This document shows positions 34,972 to 45,382 of a DNA stretch of 64,000 nucleotides, one piece after another (within the stretch, counting starts at the first letter, position 1; each line of letters opens with the position of its first letter). Under the pieces are notes generated by a model, which was not told the origin of the DNA, did no database searches, and saw only the letters and a program-made list of their open reading frames with translations. Origin of the DNA: Gallionella sp. GTDB lineage: Bacteria > Pseudomonadota > Gammaproteobacteria > Burkholderiales > Gallionellaceae. The position numbers and the translations under genes were made by a program. The stretch covers positions 108,965 through 172,964 of the forward strand of contig JAQTTV010000001.1 of NCBI GenBank assembly GCA_028710565.1, written 5' to 3'.

Positions 34972-35295
34972 ATGACTTACGTAGTTTCTGAGAATTGTAT
35001 TAAATGCCGCTACACCGATTGCGTGGATGTGTGTCCTGTGGATTGTTTTCGTGCGGGACCGAACTTTTTGGTGATTGATCCTGATGAATGTATCGACTGC
35101 ACTTTGTGCGTGGCGGAATGCCCAGCCGAAGCGATTTTTGCTGAGGATGATTTGCCAGAAGATCAACTACACTTCATTGCGTTGAATGCGGAATTGTCGA
35201 AAGTGTGGCAACCGATTGTAGAAAAACAAGATGCGCCCGCCGATGCCGATGAATGGCGCGGGGTGAAAGCCAAGCTGCATTTGTTGGAGAGATAG
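34972..35295 (+). CDS. fdxA: 7Fe ferredoxin (3Fe-4S/4Fe-4S)
   Basis: 107 residues, FdxA type. The N-terminal half has [17 protein letters not shown] and [12 protein letters not shown], giving one [3Fe-4S] and one [4Fe-4S] cluster, followed by the usual C-terminal extension with WQPIVEKQ. Essential low-potential electron carrier in many proteobacteria. ATG 34972 follows a GGAG; it is probably a single-gene transcript. Confidence 0.95.
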   Translation: MTYVVSENCIKCRYTDCVDVCPVDCFRAGPNFLVIDPDECIDCTLCVAECPAEAIFAEDDLPEDQLHFIALNAELSKVWQPIVEKQDAPADADEWRGVKAKLHLLER

Positions 35296-35300
35296 TTGCC

Positions 35301-35514
35301 GTGAAAAGTGAAGGGTGAAAAGTGAAATGTTGTCAGTATGCAACGGTTAATTTCACGATTCACCTTTTGCTTCGGTTTCAATAGATGCGGTGCAACGCTG
35401 TAGGTACGAGACGGCTTTTTTCACGCTTCACGTTTTTATTTCCAAGTGTCGTGAAAAGAAGTAGATCACTTCGCATCCCCACCCGTTTCACCTTTCACCT
35501 ATCACCTTTCACCG
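35301..35514. repeat. GTGAAA/TTTCAC repeat cluster between fdxA and addB-like gene
   Basis: GTGAAAAGTGAAGGGTGAAA begins a run at 35301-35330, and complementary TTTCAC/TTCACC words recur at 35351-35365, 35420-35432 and 35487-35513. ACGGCTTTTTTCAC at 35411-35424 matches ACGGTTTTTTCAC at 9201-9213 beside the hemD-hemX cluster. Same dispersed family, here more degenerate. Confidence 0.65.
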
Positions 35515-35520
35515 TCTTTC

Positions 35521-38199
35521 ATGCCCTTCTACCCCCAAATCGCTCAACATATCCTCGCTCATCACGCCGATGAACTGCCCGATTTACGTGGCTTGACGGT
35601 GTTGTTGCCGAATCACTATGCCGCGCAGCCCTTGGCGCGAGCGTTGAGTGCGGCAGCGGGCGTGCCGTTGTTGTTGCCGAATATGACCACGCTGGCAGAT
35701 GCGTTGCTCAAAATCCCGCTTCCGCAAGCGATTCAATCCGATATGCAGCGCGTGGCGCAGTTGTACCAAGTGCTGCGCGATCAAGGCTGGTTTGGTGATG
35801 CAGATTTGTGGGGTGTGGCGAGCGAGTTATTGGCGTTGATTGATGAGCTGACGCGCTATGCGGTGGTGTTGCCGTTGTCCGAGGCGGAATTTGCTGAACA
35901 ATTGACGGCGGCGTATCAAGCCAAGCGCGGCGAAGCCATGCAGTTTGAAGCCCGTGTGGTACATGAACTGTGGTTTGCCATGAATCACGATGCCAGTTGG
36001 CACACGGTCAAGGCGGAGCAATATCGCTTGGCGGCATGGGCGGCGCAGCTAGCCACGCCGTTATATGTGCTGCGCACCTCGGACGAGAGCATTGTCGAAA
36101 CGCGGTTTTTGGACTTATGCAGCGAAAATATCGAAGTCACCGTATTTGACTTGCGCGAGATGGCGCGGGGAAAAGACCAATACGCGTGGTTAAACAGCAG
36201 CTTTGCCGTGGGGCGGGCTTCAGCCCGACTTGTAGGGTTAAAACCCGACCTACGCGACATTGAGGATTTGCAAACCTTAGCGCGCCAATTGCCCGCCTCC
36301 GCCCGTTTGCCCAACTTGCAACTTTTCCCCGCCCAAGGTTTAGAGCAAGAAGCCGAAGCCGCCGAGGTGCAAATTCGGCGTTGGTTGTTGGCGGGTAAAT
36401 CCAACATCGCGGTGGTAGTGCAAGATCGACTGGTGGCGCGGCGGGTACGGGCGTTGTTGGAGCGCGCCGAAGTTCGCGTGCAGGACGAATCGGGTTGGAC
36501 GTTTTCCACCTTGGCGGTCAGCACGCCGCTGAAAGTGTGGCTGGACGTGTTGCAAAACGATTTTTACTATCAAGACGTGCTGGACTTGCTCAAGTCGCCA
36601 TTTTTATTCGCCGTCGCACCGCCCAGTGACCGTAAACACGCTGCATTTTTGTTTGAACAATTGGTGCGCAAACACGGTGTGGTGGCGCATATCAGCTCGT
36701 TTATCAAGTTGGCGCAACGAGAATCGCCTGAATTAGTCCCCGCTTTGCAACGTCTAAAAGATGCTGCTACACAAGGGCGCAATCAAAAATTACCCTTGGT
36801 CGATTGGCTGCGCGGTTTGCACGACAGCGCGTTTGCGTTGGGTTTGGGGGCGGGTTGGGCACGCGATCCAGCAGGTCAGCAGTTATTGCAATTACTGAAA
36901 CAATGGGCGGACGACCTGAAAGACAACGCCACGCGCCTGAGTTTTGGCGAATGGCGACGCTGGTTGTCGCAACAATTGGATGCCAATACTTTCCGCGACA
37001 TGACTATCGAAAGCCCCGTGCGCTTCACCCATCTGGCGGCGACGCGCTGGCGGCAGTTTGACGCGGTGTTGTTGGTCGGCTGCGATGCCACGCATTTACC
37101 CGCTCCGCTGAATGTCGGGCAATGGTTCAACGACGGCGTGCGCGCCACGCTGGGTTTGCCCGTCTCGGCGGCGCAACAACACCAAGTGCGCGATGATTTA
37201 TTCGGGCTGTTGGCGATGAACGACACGGTGTTAGCGACGTGGCAAAGCACGCAAAACGGCGACATCAACCTGCTCAGTCCCTATTTGGAAATGCTGCGCA
37301 CCCTCAGCGTATTGGCGGGCGGCAGCGATTTAATCGACCCACAATTAGCCCGTTTGTTGCCCCACGCCCGCGTGCGCGTCGCCGATGCCAGCTTGCTCGA
37401 AGCGATCACCGCAAACCCCCGCGTCCCAGCAGACCGCTTGCCGCAACGCATCTCCCCCTCTGGCTACAACAGCCTGGTCGCCTGCCCGTACCAGTTTTAC
37501 GCCCGCTATGTGCTGCATCTCAACGACTTGGAAGAAGTGCGCGAAACCTTGGACAAGCGCGATTACGGCACGTGGGTGCATAAAATTTTGCAACTGTTCC
37601 ACGCTGAAATTCCCTTATTACTCAATGTGCCAGCCGATGTCGCCGAAGCGACGTTGCAACGCATCAGCCGCGAAGTCTTTGAGCAAGCCTTGGAATCCGA
37701 CTACCTCGCCCACGCGTGGCTGTTGCGATGGGAAAAGCTCATTCCCGCGTATTTGAATTGGCAACGCGAACAAGAAACCGCAGGTTGGCGATACACCGCC
37801 GCCGAGCAAGGCATGGAGTTCGCGGTCGATGAGCAATTGGTTTTAAAAGGTCGCATCGACCGTTTCGACACCGATGCCAACGGCGCAATCTGCGTGCTGG
37901 ACTACAAAACACAATCCGCCACGGGCTTGAAAGCCAAGCTGGCATTGGCGGGCGAAGACGTACAACTTGTCTGCTACGCCCTTGCCAAAGATGCCAGCCA
38001 CGCCGCTTTCGTCAGCCTTGATGGCGAAAAAGTCAGCAGCATCGCGCCTGTTGAAGCTATTCCTGACTTGGCGGCATGGAACTTGGCACGTTTGCAAACG
38101 GTGTTTGAACAAATGCGATCAGGCACCCCGCTCCCCGCCAATGGCGTGACGTGCGAATACTGTGAAATGAAGGGCTTGTGTCGGCGTGGAGCTTGCTGA
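35521..38199 (+). CDS. AddB-like PD-(D/E)XK nuclease/helicase-like protein
   Basis: 892 residues. The N-terminal two thirds is an inactivated-helicase-type region like AddB. The C-terminal domain is a RecB-family nuclease: ACPYQFYARYVLHLN, then VLKGRIDRFD and VLDYKTQS (the D and D-x-K catalytic residues), ending CEYCEMKGLCRRGAC. The first Cys with the last three would hold a [4Fe-4S] cluster as in AddB. It should act in recombination or double-strand-break end processing. No AddA partner is adjacent. Residues about 231-245 come from a short inserted palindromic repeat. Confidence 0.85.
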   Translation: MPFYPQIAQHILAHHADELPDLRGLTVLLPNHYAAQPLARALSAAAGVPLLLPNMTTLADALLKIPLPQAIQSDMQRVAQLYQVLRDQGWFGDADLWGVASELLALIDELTRYAVVLPLSEAEFAEQLTAAYQAKRGEAMQFEARVVHELWFAMNHDASWHTVKAEQYRLAAWAAQLATPLYVLRTSDESIVETRFLDLCSENIEVTVFDLREMARGKDQYAWLNSSFAVGRASARLVGLKPDLRDIEDLQTLARQLPASARLPNLQLFPAQGLEQEAEAAEVQIRRWLLAGKSNIAVVVQDRLVARRVRALLERAEVRVQDESGWTFSTLAVSTPLKVWLDVLQNDFYYQDVLDLLKSPFLFAVAPPSDRKHAAFLFEQLVRKHGVVAHISSFIKLAQRESPELVPALQRLKDAATQGRNQKLPLVDWLRGLHDSAFALGLGAGWARDPAGQQLLQLLKQWADDLKDNATRLSFGEWRRWLSQQLDANTFRDMTIESPVRFTHLAATRWRQFDAVLLVGCDATHLPAPLNVGQWFNDGVRATLGLPVSAAQQHQVRDDLFGLLAMNDTVLATWQSTQNGDINLLSPYLEMLRTLSVLAGGSDLIDPQLARLLPHARVRVADASLLEAITANPRVPADRLPQRISPSGYNSLVACPYQFYARYVLHLNDLEEVRETLDKRDYGTWVHKILQLFHAEIPLLLNVPADVAEATLQRISREVFEQALESDYLAHAWLLRWEKLIPAYLNWQREQETAGWRYTAAEQGMEFAVDEQLVLKGRIDRFDTDANGAICVLDYKTQSATGLKAKLALAGEDVQLVCYALAKDASHAAFVSLDGEKVSSIAPVEAIPDLAAWNLARLQTVFEQMRSGTPLPANGVTCEYCEMKGLCRRGAC
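36213..36253. repeat. short palindromic repeat inside the addB-like gene
   Basis: CGGGCTTCAGCCCG (36214-36227) and GGGTTAAAACCC within GTAGGG...CCTAC (36232-36253) form two adjacent hairpins. They are translated in frame as GRASARLVGLKPDLR. The sequence resembles a common bacterial intergenic palindrome and is likely a coding insertion. Confidence 0.65.
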
Positions 38200-38269
38200 C
38201 AAGCTGACCTTGTGGACAAAAAGTCGAATGAGTTGTGCCCACGATGCCCTTTAAACCATCATAAAGATG

Positions 38270-38302
38270 CCCTGCGGTAGGTTGCTAGCACGACTCGCAG
38301 GG
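38270..38302. terminator. possible terminator between convergent addB-like gene and hemB
   Basis: CCCTGCG (38270-38276) pairs with CGCAGGG (38296-38302) across a 19-base loop, between two converging genes. On the minus strand it is followed by a weak T-rich stretch. No strong T tract on the plus side. Confidence 0.4.
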
Positions 38303-38310
38303 TGAAAATA

Positions 38311-39694
<1,384 letters not shown>

Positions 39695-41308
39695 ATGTTG
39701 CGCTTAACCGAAATCAAATTACCCTTAACCCATGCCGAGAATGAGATTCGCACGGCGATTCTCAAAAAATTGGCAATAGAAGAGGCGGACTTACTGTCTT
39801 TTTCGATTTATCGGCGTGGCGTGGATGCGCGCAAAGTGTCCGCTATATTGTTTATTTACACCTTGGATGTGGTTCTTCGTGATGAAGCGGTCGTGTTAGC
39901 GCGTTTTGGCAAGGATCCGCATGTATCCATCGCGCCCGATACCTCGTATCACTTTGTTGCGCACGCGCCTAATAACATGACCGAACGTCCTGTGGTCGTG
40001 GGCATGGGGCCTGCGGGCTTGTTTGCGGGCTTGATTTTAGCGCAATCGGGGTTTCGTCCCATCATCGTGGAACGCGGCAAAGCGGTGCGTGAGCGCACCA
40101 AAGATACTTTTGGCTTGTGGCGGCAAAGTGTATTGAATCCTGAATCGAACGTGCAGTTTGGTGAGGGGGGCGCGGGGACGTTTTCCGATGGCAAGTTGTA
40201 CAGCCAAATTAAAGATCCTCGCCATCTAGGACGCAAAGTGTTGGAGGAGTTTGTCAAAGCAGGTGCGCCCGAAGAAATTCTCTATGTCAGCAAGCCGCAC
40301 ATTGGCACGTTCCGCTTGGTCGGTATGGTGGAAACAATGCGCGAAACCATACTATCGCTAGGCGGCGAAATCCGCTTTTCCAGCCGCGTGGATGACATCG
40401 ACATTGAAAATAACCAAGTGCGCGGTGTCACGCTGTCCAACGGCGACTACCTTGCCACCCGCCACTTAGTGTTGGCGATTGGACACAGCGCACGCGACAC
40501 TTTTGAAATGATCCACAAACGCGGGATTTATATCGAAGCCAAGCCCTTTTCCATTGGTTTCCGCATTGAACATCCTCAATCGCTGATCGACCGCGCTCGC
40601 TATCATCACAACGCGGGCAATCCGCTGTTGGGGGCGGCGGATTACAAACTGGTACACCACGCCAGCAACGGACGCTCGGTGTATAGCTTCTGCATGTGTC
40701 CTGGCGGTACGGTAGTGGCGGCGGCTTCCGAAGCAGGGTGTGTGGTCACTAACGGCATGAGCCAGTATTCGCGCAATGAACGCAATGCCAACAGCGGCAT
40801 CGTGGTGGGGATCACCCCCGAACAAGATTACCCCAACGATCCTCTGGCGGGTATGGCATTGCAACGTTTTTGGGAAGCGCGTGCGTACGAGTTGGGCGGT
40901 AAGACCTATCAAGCTCCCGCACAATTGGTGGGCGATTTCTTGGCGGGAAAACCCTCTAAAGAATTCGGTGCGGTACAACCCTCCTATACCCCTGGTGTGC
41001 ATTTGTGTGATTTGGCGACGGCTTTGCCTGATTATGCGATTGCTGCGATCCGAGAAGCGTTACCTGCTTTTGCTAAACAGATCAAAGGATTTGATATGGC
41101 AGATGCGGTGTTAACGGGTGTGGAAACGCGCACCTCCTCGCCGATCCGCATTAAACGACATGACTACACGCTGCAAAGTGTGAATACGGTAGGCTTGTAT
41201 CCCACGGGGGAAGGCGCGGGTTATGCGGGCGGCATTCTATCGGCGGCAGTAGATGGCATTAAAATCGCTGAAGCAGTGGGACAGAGCATGGCATCTTTTT
41301 ATGCGTAA
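39695..41308 (+). CDS. COG2509-type FAD-dependent dehydrogenase
   Basis: 537 residues. An N-terminal basic/ferredoxin-like region (1-95) precedes an FAD-binding Rossmann fold VVVGMGPAGLFAGLILAQSG with IIVERGKAVRER. Also present are GEGGAGTFSDGKLYSQIKDP, LAIGHSARDTFEMI, GFRIEHPQ and a C-terminal GLYPTGEGAGYAGGI. These mark the uncharacterised flavoprotein dehydrogenase family COG2509. Substrate unknown. No strong ribosome binding site precedes ATG 39695. Confidence 0.9.
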   Translation: MLRLTEIKLPLTHAENEIRTAILKKLAIEEADLLSFSIYRRGVDARKVSAILFIYTLDVVLRDEAVVLARFGKDPHVSIAPDTSYHFVAHAPNNMTERPVVVGMGPAGLFAGLILAQSGFRPIIVERGKAVRERTKDTFGLWRQSVLNPESNVQFGEGGAGTFSDGKLYSQIKDPRHLGRKVLEEFVKAGAPEEILYVSKPHIGTFRLVGMVETMRETILSLGGEIRFSSRVDDIDIENNQVRGVTLSNGDYLATRHLVLAIGHSARDTFEMIHKRGIYIEAKPFSIGFRIEHPQSLIDRARYHHNAGNPLLGAADYKLVHHASNGRSVYSFCMCPGGTVVAAASEAGCVVTNGMSQYSRNERNANSGIVVGITPEQDYPNDPLAGMALQRFWEARAYELGGKTYQAPAQLVGDFLAGKPSKEFGAVQPSYTPGVHLCDLATALPDYAIAAIREALPAFAKQIKGFDMADAVLTGVETRTSSPIRIKRHDYTLQSVNTVGLYPTGEGAGYAGGILSAAVDGIKIAEAVGQSMASFYA

Positions 41309-41474
41309 ACTTAGTCATCCATTCACTTGTTTGACGGTGAAGCTGACAAAACAATGCGTTAGATATACTTTACTAAGTGTTTTATTGTAGAATTCGCTCT
41401 GATTATCTATATCGAATGCAGCTTTTGATGTGTGTTTAGCATTTACACGGGCTGCTATCCAAGAAGAATACACT

Positions 41475-41882
41475 ATGCTGAAAATTCAATTTAAACTGGT
41501 CGTGCTGCTGCTCCTGATGATGAGCGGTGCGTTCGCGGGCGAAGTGGTGGTGATCGGTCATCCTAGTTTAAGTAAAATGGATGCAAAAACGATACAGAAG
41601 ATTTTTATGGGCAGGCTGATTGAGGTTGAAGGTGTGTATGTTACTGCGATCAATCTTAAGCCCTGTTCATTGCGAGAACATTTCCTACAGGATTTTTTAC
41701 AGCAGGATGATGACAAATATACGGCCTACTGGATGGTACGTCGTTACATTGGCAAAGGATTGCCACCGCGAGAGTTGGTTAGTCCAGCCGATGTTATGGC
41801 GTTTGTTCAGATAACACCTGGCGCAATTGGCTATATTGACGAGAAGGATCTCAAGCCAGGATTGAATGTGATTGCACGTTAA
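41475..41882 (+). CDS. small PstS-like periplasmic binding protein
   Basis: 135 residues with a signal peptide (FKLVVLLLLMMSGAFAGE). The mature part resembles a shortened phosphate-binding-protein fold: VVVIGHPSLSKMDAKTIQKIFMG, REHFLQDFL, and GAIGYIDEKDL near the end. Such short PstS-like proteins often sit beside signalling genes. ATG 41475 is preceded by an AAGAAGAA run. It lies 95 bp upstream of the SiaA-like phosphatase on the same strand and may supply its input (inference). Confidence 0.8.
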   Translation: MLKIQFKLVVLLLLMMSGAFAGEVVVIGHPSLSKMDAKTIQKIFMGRLIEVEGVYVTAINLKPCSLREHFLQDFLQQDDDKYTAYWMVRRYIGKGLPPRELVSPADVMAFVQITPGAIGYIDEKDLKPGLNVIAR

Positions 41883-41977
41883 ATTGTTGTCATCTGTTCT
41901 TTGTATCTTGATTGTGAAAAGGGAGTCCCTTCCTTCTAGGGGTTTTGTTTTGATACCTACCATGTTTCCCCTAACGC

Positions 41978-43723
41978 ATGAAACTACGCAACATCTCCCT
42001 TTGGTTTTTCATACTGGTTTTGTTGATGCTCAGTGCCAATACTTTGTTTATGGTGCTGATTCAACAAGCCTATTCAAGCGTTCTTCAAGCGCAGGATCAT
42101 CGCCAGAAGTCGATTGCATTATCCAATGAGTTGTATCAAGAGACCGAGCAATTAGTGCGGCTGGTGCGTGCTTATACCATCACGGGCGAGTCTCGCTATT
42201 TGTTTTATTACTACGATATTTTAGCGATTCGTCAGGGAGAGAAGGCTGCGCCAGATGCCTTAAATCCCATAACCTATTGGGATGATGTCATTGCTGGCAA
42301 AATTCAGCATAAGCTGCCAGAAAATGGGACGAGGTTCTCCTTGGCGGAGAGGATGAAGCAATGGGGGTTTGGTCAAGCAGAATTTGCCGCCTTTGATGCT
42401 GTCCTAAAAGCCAATCGTGATATGAATCAAATTGAGCAAATTGCCTTTGCTGCCACGCAGGGCTTATATGATCCTGTTAAGCAGGAGTTCATTTCTGAAG
42501 GCGAGCCACATCTTGATTATGCCAGTCAGCTAGTACATGGGGCAGATTACAATTTACGCAAAGCATCATTGTCACATGCGGTTGAAACGTTGCTGTCTAT
42601 CACTGATGCACGGACTCGCGCAGAGGTTGCACATGAGACCTCGCGATTGCAGAACTTGATTGTTTTCTCGTTGCTAAGTATGGCGGCGACCATTATTTTG
42701 GTCATGATTGCTTTCAATACGGTGCGTCGCCGTGTTTTGCAACCTATTCAACAGCTTAAAGGCATTGCAGATGCCTTGACGGCAGGGAATTATGCGGCTC
42801 GTACTGAGCAAGTTACCAACGCGCGTAGTGTCGAAGAGTTACGGATACTCGGCCAGACTTTCGATAGCATGGCGCAATCTATTGAGGGTGATATTGCGGT
42901 TCGTCTTGCGGCGATACAGCAAACTAAGGCGGCACTGGATAGTGTTCAAAAAAAGAATCGTCAAATTATGGAAAGCATCGCCTATGCCAAAGTCATACAG
43001 GCGGCCGTTTTACCCTCGACAGATTTAGTGGATGCGGTTTTGGGAGATCATTTTATTTTGTGGGAACCCAAGGATATTGTGGGAGGGGATATCTATGCCG
43101 TTGCACGCGTCAATCATGGCGTGATGGTGGCGGTCATTGATTGCACAGGACATGGCGTGCCAGGGGCATTGATGACCATGATTACCATGTCTTCCATTAA
43201 ACAAATTATCAGCGAGGGGAGTTGCCGTGGCCCTGCTGAAATGTTGAAAAAGTTGAATGCTTTGATAAAACTCTCGCTTTATCATCAAGCTGAGGGTGAA
43301 TCCAAAATGGACGATGGATTGGAAATCGGTGTGTGTTGGTTTGATTTTGATCGTCCAGAGCTTCGTTTTGCAGGCGCAAGATTCCCGCTCTTAGTTGCCT
43401 ATCAAGGTACTTTAACGGTGCTTGAGGGTGATCGTGCGCAATTAGGCTATAAGGATGTTAATGTTGATTATGTCTTTAGTGAAAGGACTATGCCGTTGTT
43501 GGATGGACAGCGTTTCTATCTCTATTCGGATGGTTTTGTCGATCAAGTTGGCACCAATAACTTTCCTTTCGGACGACGAAAATTACATCAGTTGATCCAA
43601 GAAAATGTGCATAAGCCGATGTCAGAACAAGGAAAAATATACCGACATGCACTGGCGACTCACCAAGGTGCACAAAAGAGACGTGATGATGTGACGATAA
43701 TCGGATGGGAAGTACGCGCTTAA
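41978..43723 (+). CDS. SiaA-like membrane HAMP/PP2C-type phosphatase
   Basis: 581 residues. Membrane helix 1 at about 7-29, a periplasmic helical sensor region (30-225), membrane helix 2 at about 228-248, HAMP domain (RRRVLQPIQQLKGIADAL...), then a SpoIIE/RsbU phosphatase domain: FILWEPKDIVGGDIY, VIDCTGHGVPGALMTM, LYSDGFVDQ and RRDDVTIIGWE carry the metal-binding Asp residues. In the Pseudomonas Sia system, SiaA dephosphorylates SiaC. Genes for SiaB- and SiaC-like partners lie just downstream on the opposite strand. Gene name withheld because the output enzyme differs. Confidence 0.9.
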   Translation: MKLRNISLWFFILVLLMLSANTLFMVLIQQAYSSVLQAQDHRQKSIALSNELYQETEQLVRLVRAYTITGESRYLFYYYDILAIRQGEKAAPDALNPITYWDDVIAGKIQHKLPENGTRFSLAERMKQWGFGQAEFAAFDAVLKANRDMNQIEQIAFAATQGLYDPVKQEFISEGEPHLDYASQLVHGADYNLRKASLSHAVETLLSITDARTRAEVAHETSRLQNLIVFSLLSMAATIILVMIAFNTVRRRVLQPIQQLKGIADALTAGNYAARTEQVTNARSVEELRILGQTFDSMAQSIEGDIAVRLAAIQQTKAALDSVQKKNRQIMESIAYAKVIQAAVLPSTDLVDAVLGDHFILWEPKDIVGGDIYAVARVNHGVMVAVIDCTGHGVPGALMTMITMSSIKQIISEGSCRGPAEMLKKLNALIKLSLYHQAEGESKMDDGLEIGVCWFDFDRPELRFAGARFPLLVAYQGTLTVLEGDRAQLGYKDVNVDYVFSERTMPLLDGQRFYLYSDGFVDQVGTNNFPFGRRKLHQLIQENVHKPMSEQGKIYRHALATHQGAQKRRDDVTIIGWEVRA

Positions 43724-43766
43724 CTGTCAACAGATTTGATATTGAGCCAGCTTGTTGCGATGTCGG

Positions 43767-44990
43767 TCAATGCGATCTGTTTTGTTGTGTCAGCCAGATG
43801 CGTACTTCTTCGGGTAAGAAGGTAAAGTGAATCTCATATTTCAACGCTAGGTTGTCCACGCACTGCAATACTTTGGCATAAAGATGTGCGTCTTCAGTTT
43901 CATCGGTGGGTGCATGGAGGTTGATTTTGAGATTGTCATGAACGGCAAGCTCTAGGGATGAAATAAAAATAGCCGATTTTTCAGCCAAACATATGATATG
44001 TCCTGCCCAGATTTTTCCGTAAGAATGTTTGCCGTCGAGTACTTCAAAGTTGAAGGTCAAATGATGCAGTAAGTCTTGATAAACGATGGTTTGTTGGGGT
44101 AGCGACACGTCGTAAGGCGCATTGATGCCGATGATGTTGTGTATCCTCACGGGCTTGCTCACCCCTTTGAAGGGGACGAGAAAGTCGCCATGCAGCCTGA
44201 CGGCATGGGGCGGTATATTGGCAAGCGTGGAATCTGTTGCTAGTATTTGCCCGCCCACTGTGTAGGATTCAACGCGTGCCGCCAAGTTGACGCTACTGCC
44301 CACTACAGTATATTTCATGCGCATATCGGAACCTACATTGCCTGCAATCACCTTACCTGTGTTGATGCCAATGCCCATTTCCAGTTCTGGGAAACCTTTT
44401 TGACGATTACTGGCATTGACATTGACCATTGCCAGTTGCATTTCGATGGCGCAAGCAATGGCGCGTGCTGCGTCATCTGGGCGCGTGATCGGCGCACCAA
44501 ACAAAATCAGAATCCCATCGCCGATAAATTCATTGACCGTGCCTGCATATTTAAAAATGATGTTGGTCATTTCTTTGAGATAGTCATTCAACATGCCGAC
44601 GACCACTTCAGGGGGGTGCGAGGATGAAATAGAGGAAAATCCGCGTAAGTCTGTCATCACCACAGTGACTAATTTGACTTCTCCGCCCAGATTTAAACCT
44701 TCGGGCGACTCCAATAACATGGCGACAATTTCATCCGACATATAACGGCCAAATGTTTTGGTAATGAACTGATTCCGCAGGTTTAATTCTTTTGTTTTTT
44801 GCGTTAGCTCAGCTTGATGGCGGTCATTCATGCGAACTAGACGTTTAGTCTGGCGGGAAAGTTTTTTATAGTGATCCAATAAATCGGCATAGGCAAGATG
44901 GAGTGCATCACGATCAGGAAGATGCGTGAGGAGGATCTCGCCGATACTAATCACTGCATCCTCTTGAAAAAATAACTCGTCGTCGGACAT
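43767..44990 (-). CDS. class III adenylate/guanylate cyclase, output of a Sia-like module
   Basis: 407 residues. A helical N-terminus (1-95) leads into a class III cyclase domain (about 105-265). Metal-binding Asp114 (MTDLRGFSS) and Asp158 (EFIGDGIL) are present, as are transition-state Asn235 and Arg239 (SVNLAARVES). At the purine-specifying positions Glu154 replaces the usual Lys and Thr228 is retained. The C-terminal 140 residues are an extra domain I do not recognise. The start overlaps the SiaC-like stop by one base (TAATG), so expression is coupled. In Pseudomonas this place is held by a diguanylate cyclase (SiaD). Confidence 0.9.
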   Translation of the reverse strand: MSDDELFFQEDAVISIGEILLTHLPDRDALHLAYADLLDHYKKLSRQTKRLVRMNDRHQAELTQKTKELNLRNQFITKTFGRYMSDEIVAMLLESPEGLNLGGEVKLVTVVMTDLRGFSSISSSHPPEVVVGMLNDYLKEMTNIIFKYAGTVNEFIGDGILILFGAPITRPDDAARAIACAIEMQLAMVNVNASNRQKGFPELEMGIGINTGKVIAGNVGSDMRMKYTVVGSSVNLAARVESYTVGGQILATDSTLANIPPHAVRLHGDFLVPFKGVSKPVRIHNIIGINAPYDVSLPQQTIVYQDLLHHLTFNFEVLDGKHSYGKIWAGHIICLAEKSAIFISSLELAVHDNLKINLHAPTDETEDAHLYAKVLQCVDNLALKYEIHFTFLPEEVRIWLTQQNRSH

Positions 44991-45370
44991 TATTTTTTAA
45001 CCAAATTAAACTCAATGAATTTAATATCTTCCTTGAACTCTTCGCCGTATTCTAGGGCAGACTCATTTTCAACGTCATAAATCCAATTGACGCTTACCCG
45101 TTTTCCTTGGGTGGATACGACATCCAGTAAATCAAATAAATTCATCAAGACTTTGGATGAGCTGGAATTGAAGTAGAGAATTTCAATGTTAGCAACAATT
45201 TCATTGAGATGGTTGCTTGCCAGAAAACTTCTCAACCATTTGAAGACGGGCGTGTAAAAATCAGCTGCATTTTCTGGATAAGATTCGCCACGTAAAGCTA
45301 ACACTCCTGTTAGGTAATCAAAGTGAATTTCAGGCGTTGCTTCTGTACGTTCTATAACAAGATTTTCCAT
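44990..45370 (-). CDS. SiaC-like partner-switch protein (DUF1987)
   Basis: 126 residues, DUF1987. N-terminal TEATPEIHFDYLTGVLALRGESYPEN-type segment (seen as two parts, PEIHFD and RGESYPEN), then LYFNSSSSKVLMNLFDLLD. In Pseudomonas SiaC the phosphorylated residue is a Thr in an NTSSSK motif; here the aligned residue is Ser69 (NSSSSK). Unphosphorylated SiaC activates the cyclase SiaD by direct binding. Here the presumed target is the nucleotide cyclase encoded one base downstream. Confidence 0.88.
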   Translation of the reverse strand: MENLVIERTEATPEIHFDYLTGVLALRGESYPENAADFYTPVFKWLRSFLASNHLNEIVANIEILYFNSSSSKVLMNLFDLLDVVSTQGKRVSVNWIYDVENESALEYGEEFKEDIKFIEFNLVKK

Positions 45371-45382
45371 AATTTATGCCTA

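Noticed and set aside
41331..41369. Promoter for the PstS-like gene (TTGACG and TATACT)
   Set aside because: TATACT is a good -10, but TTGACG is 27 bp away and CTGACA only 15 bp away; neither spacing is convincing.
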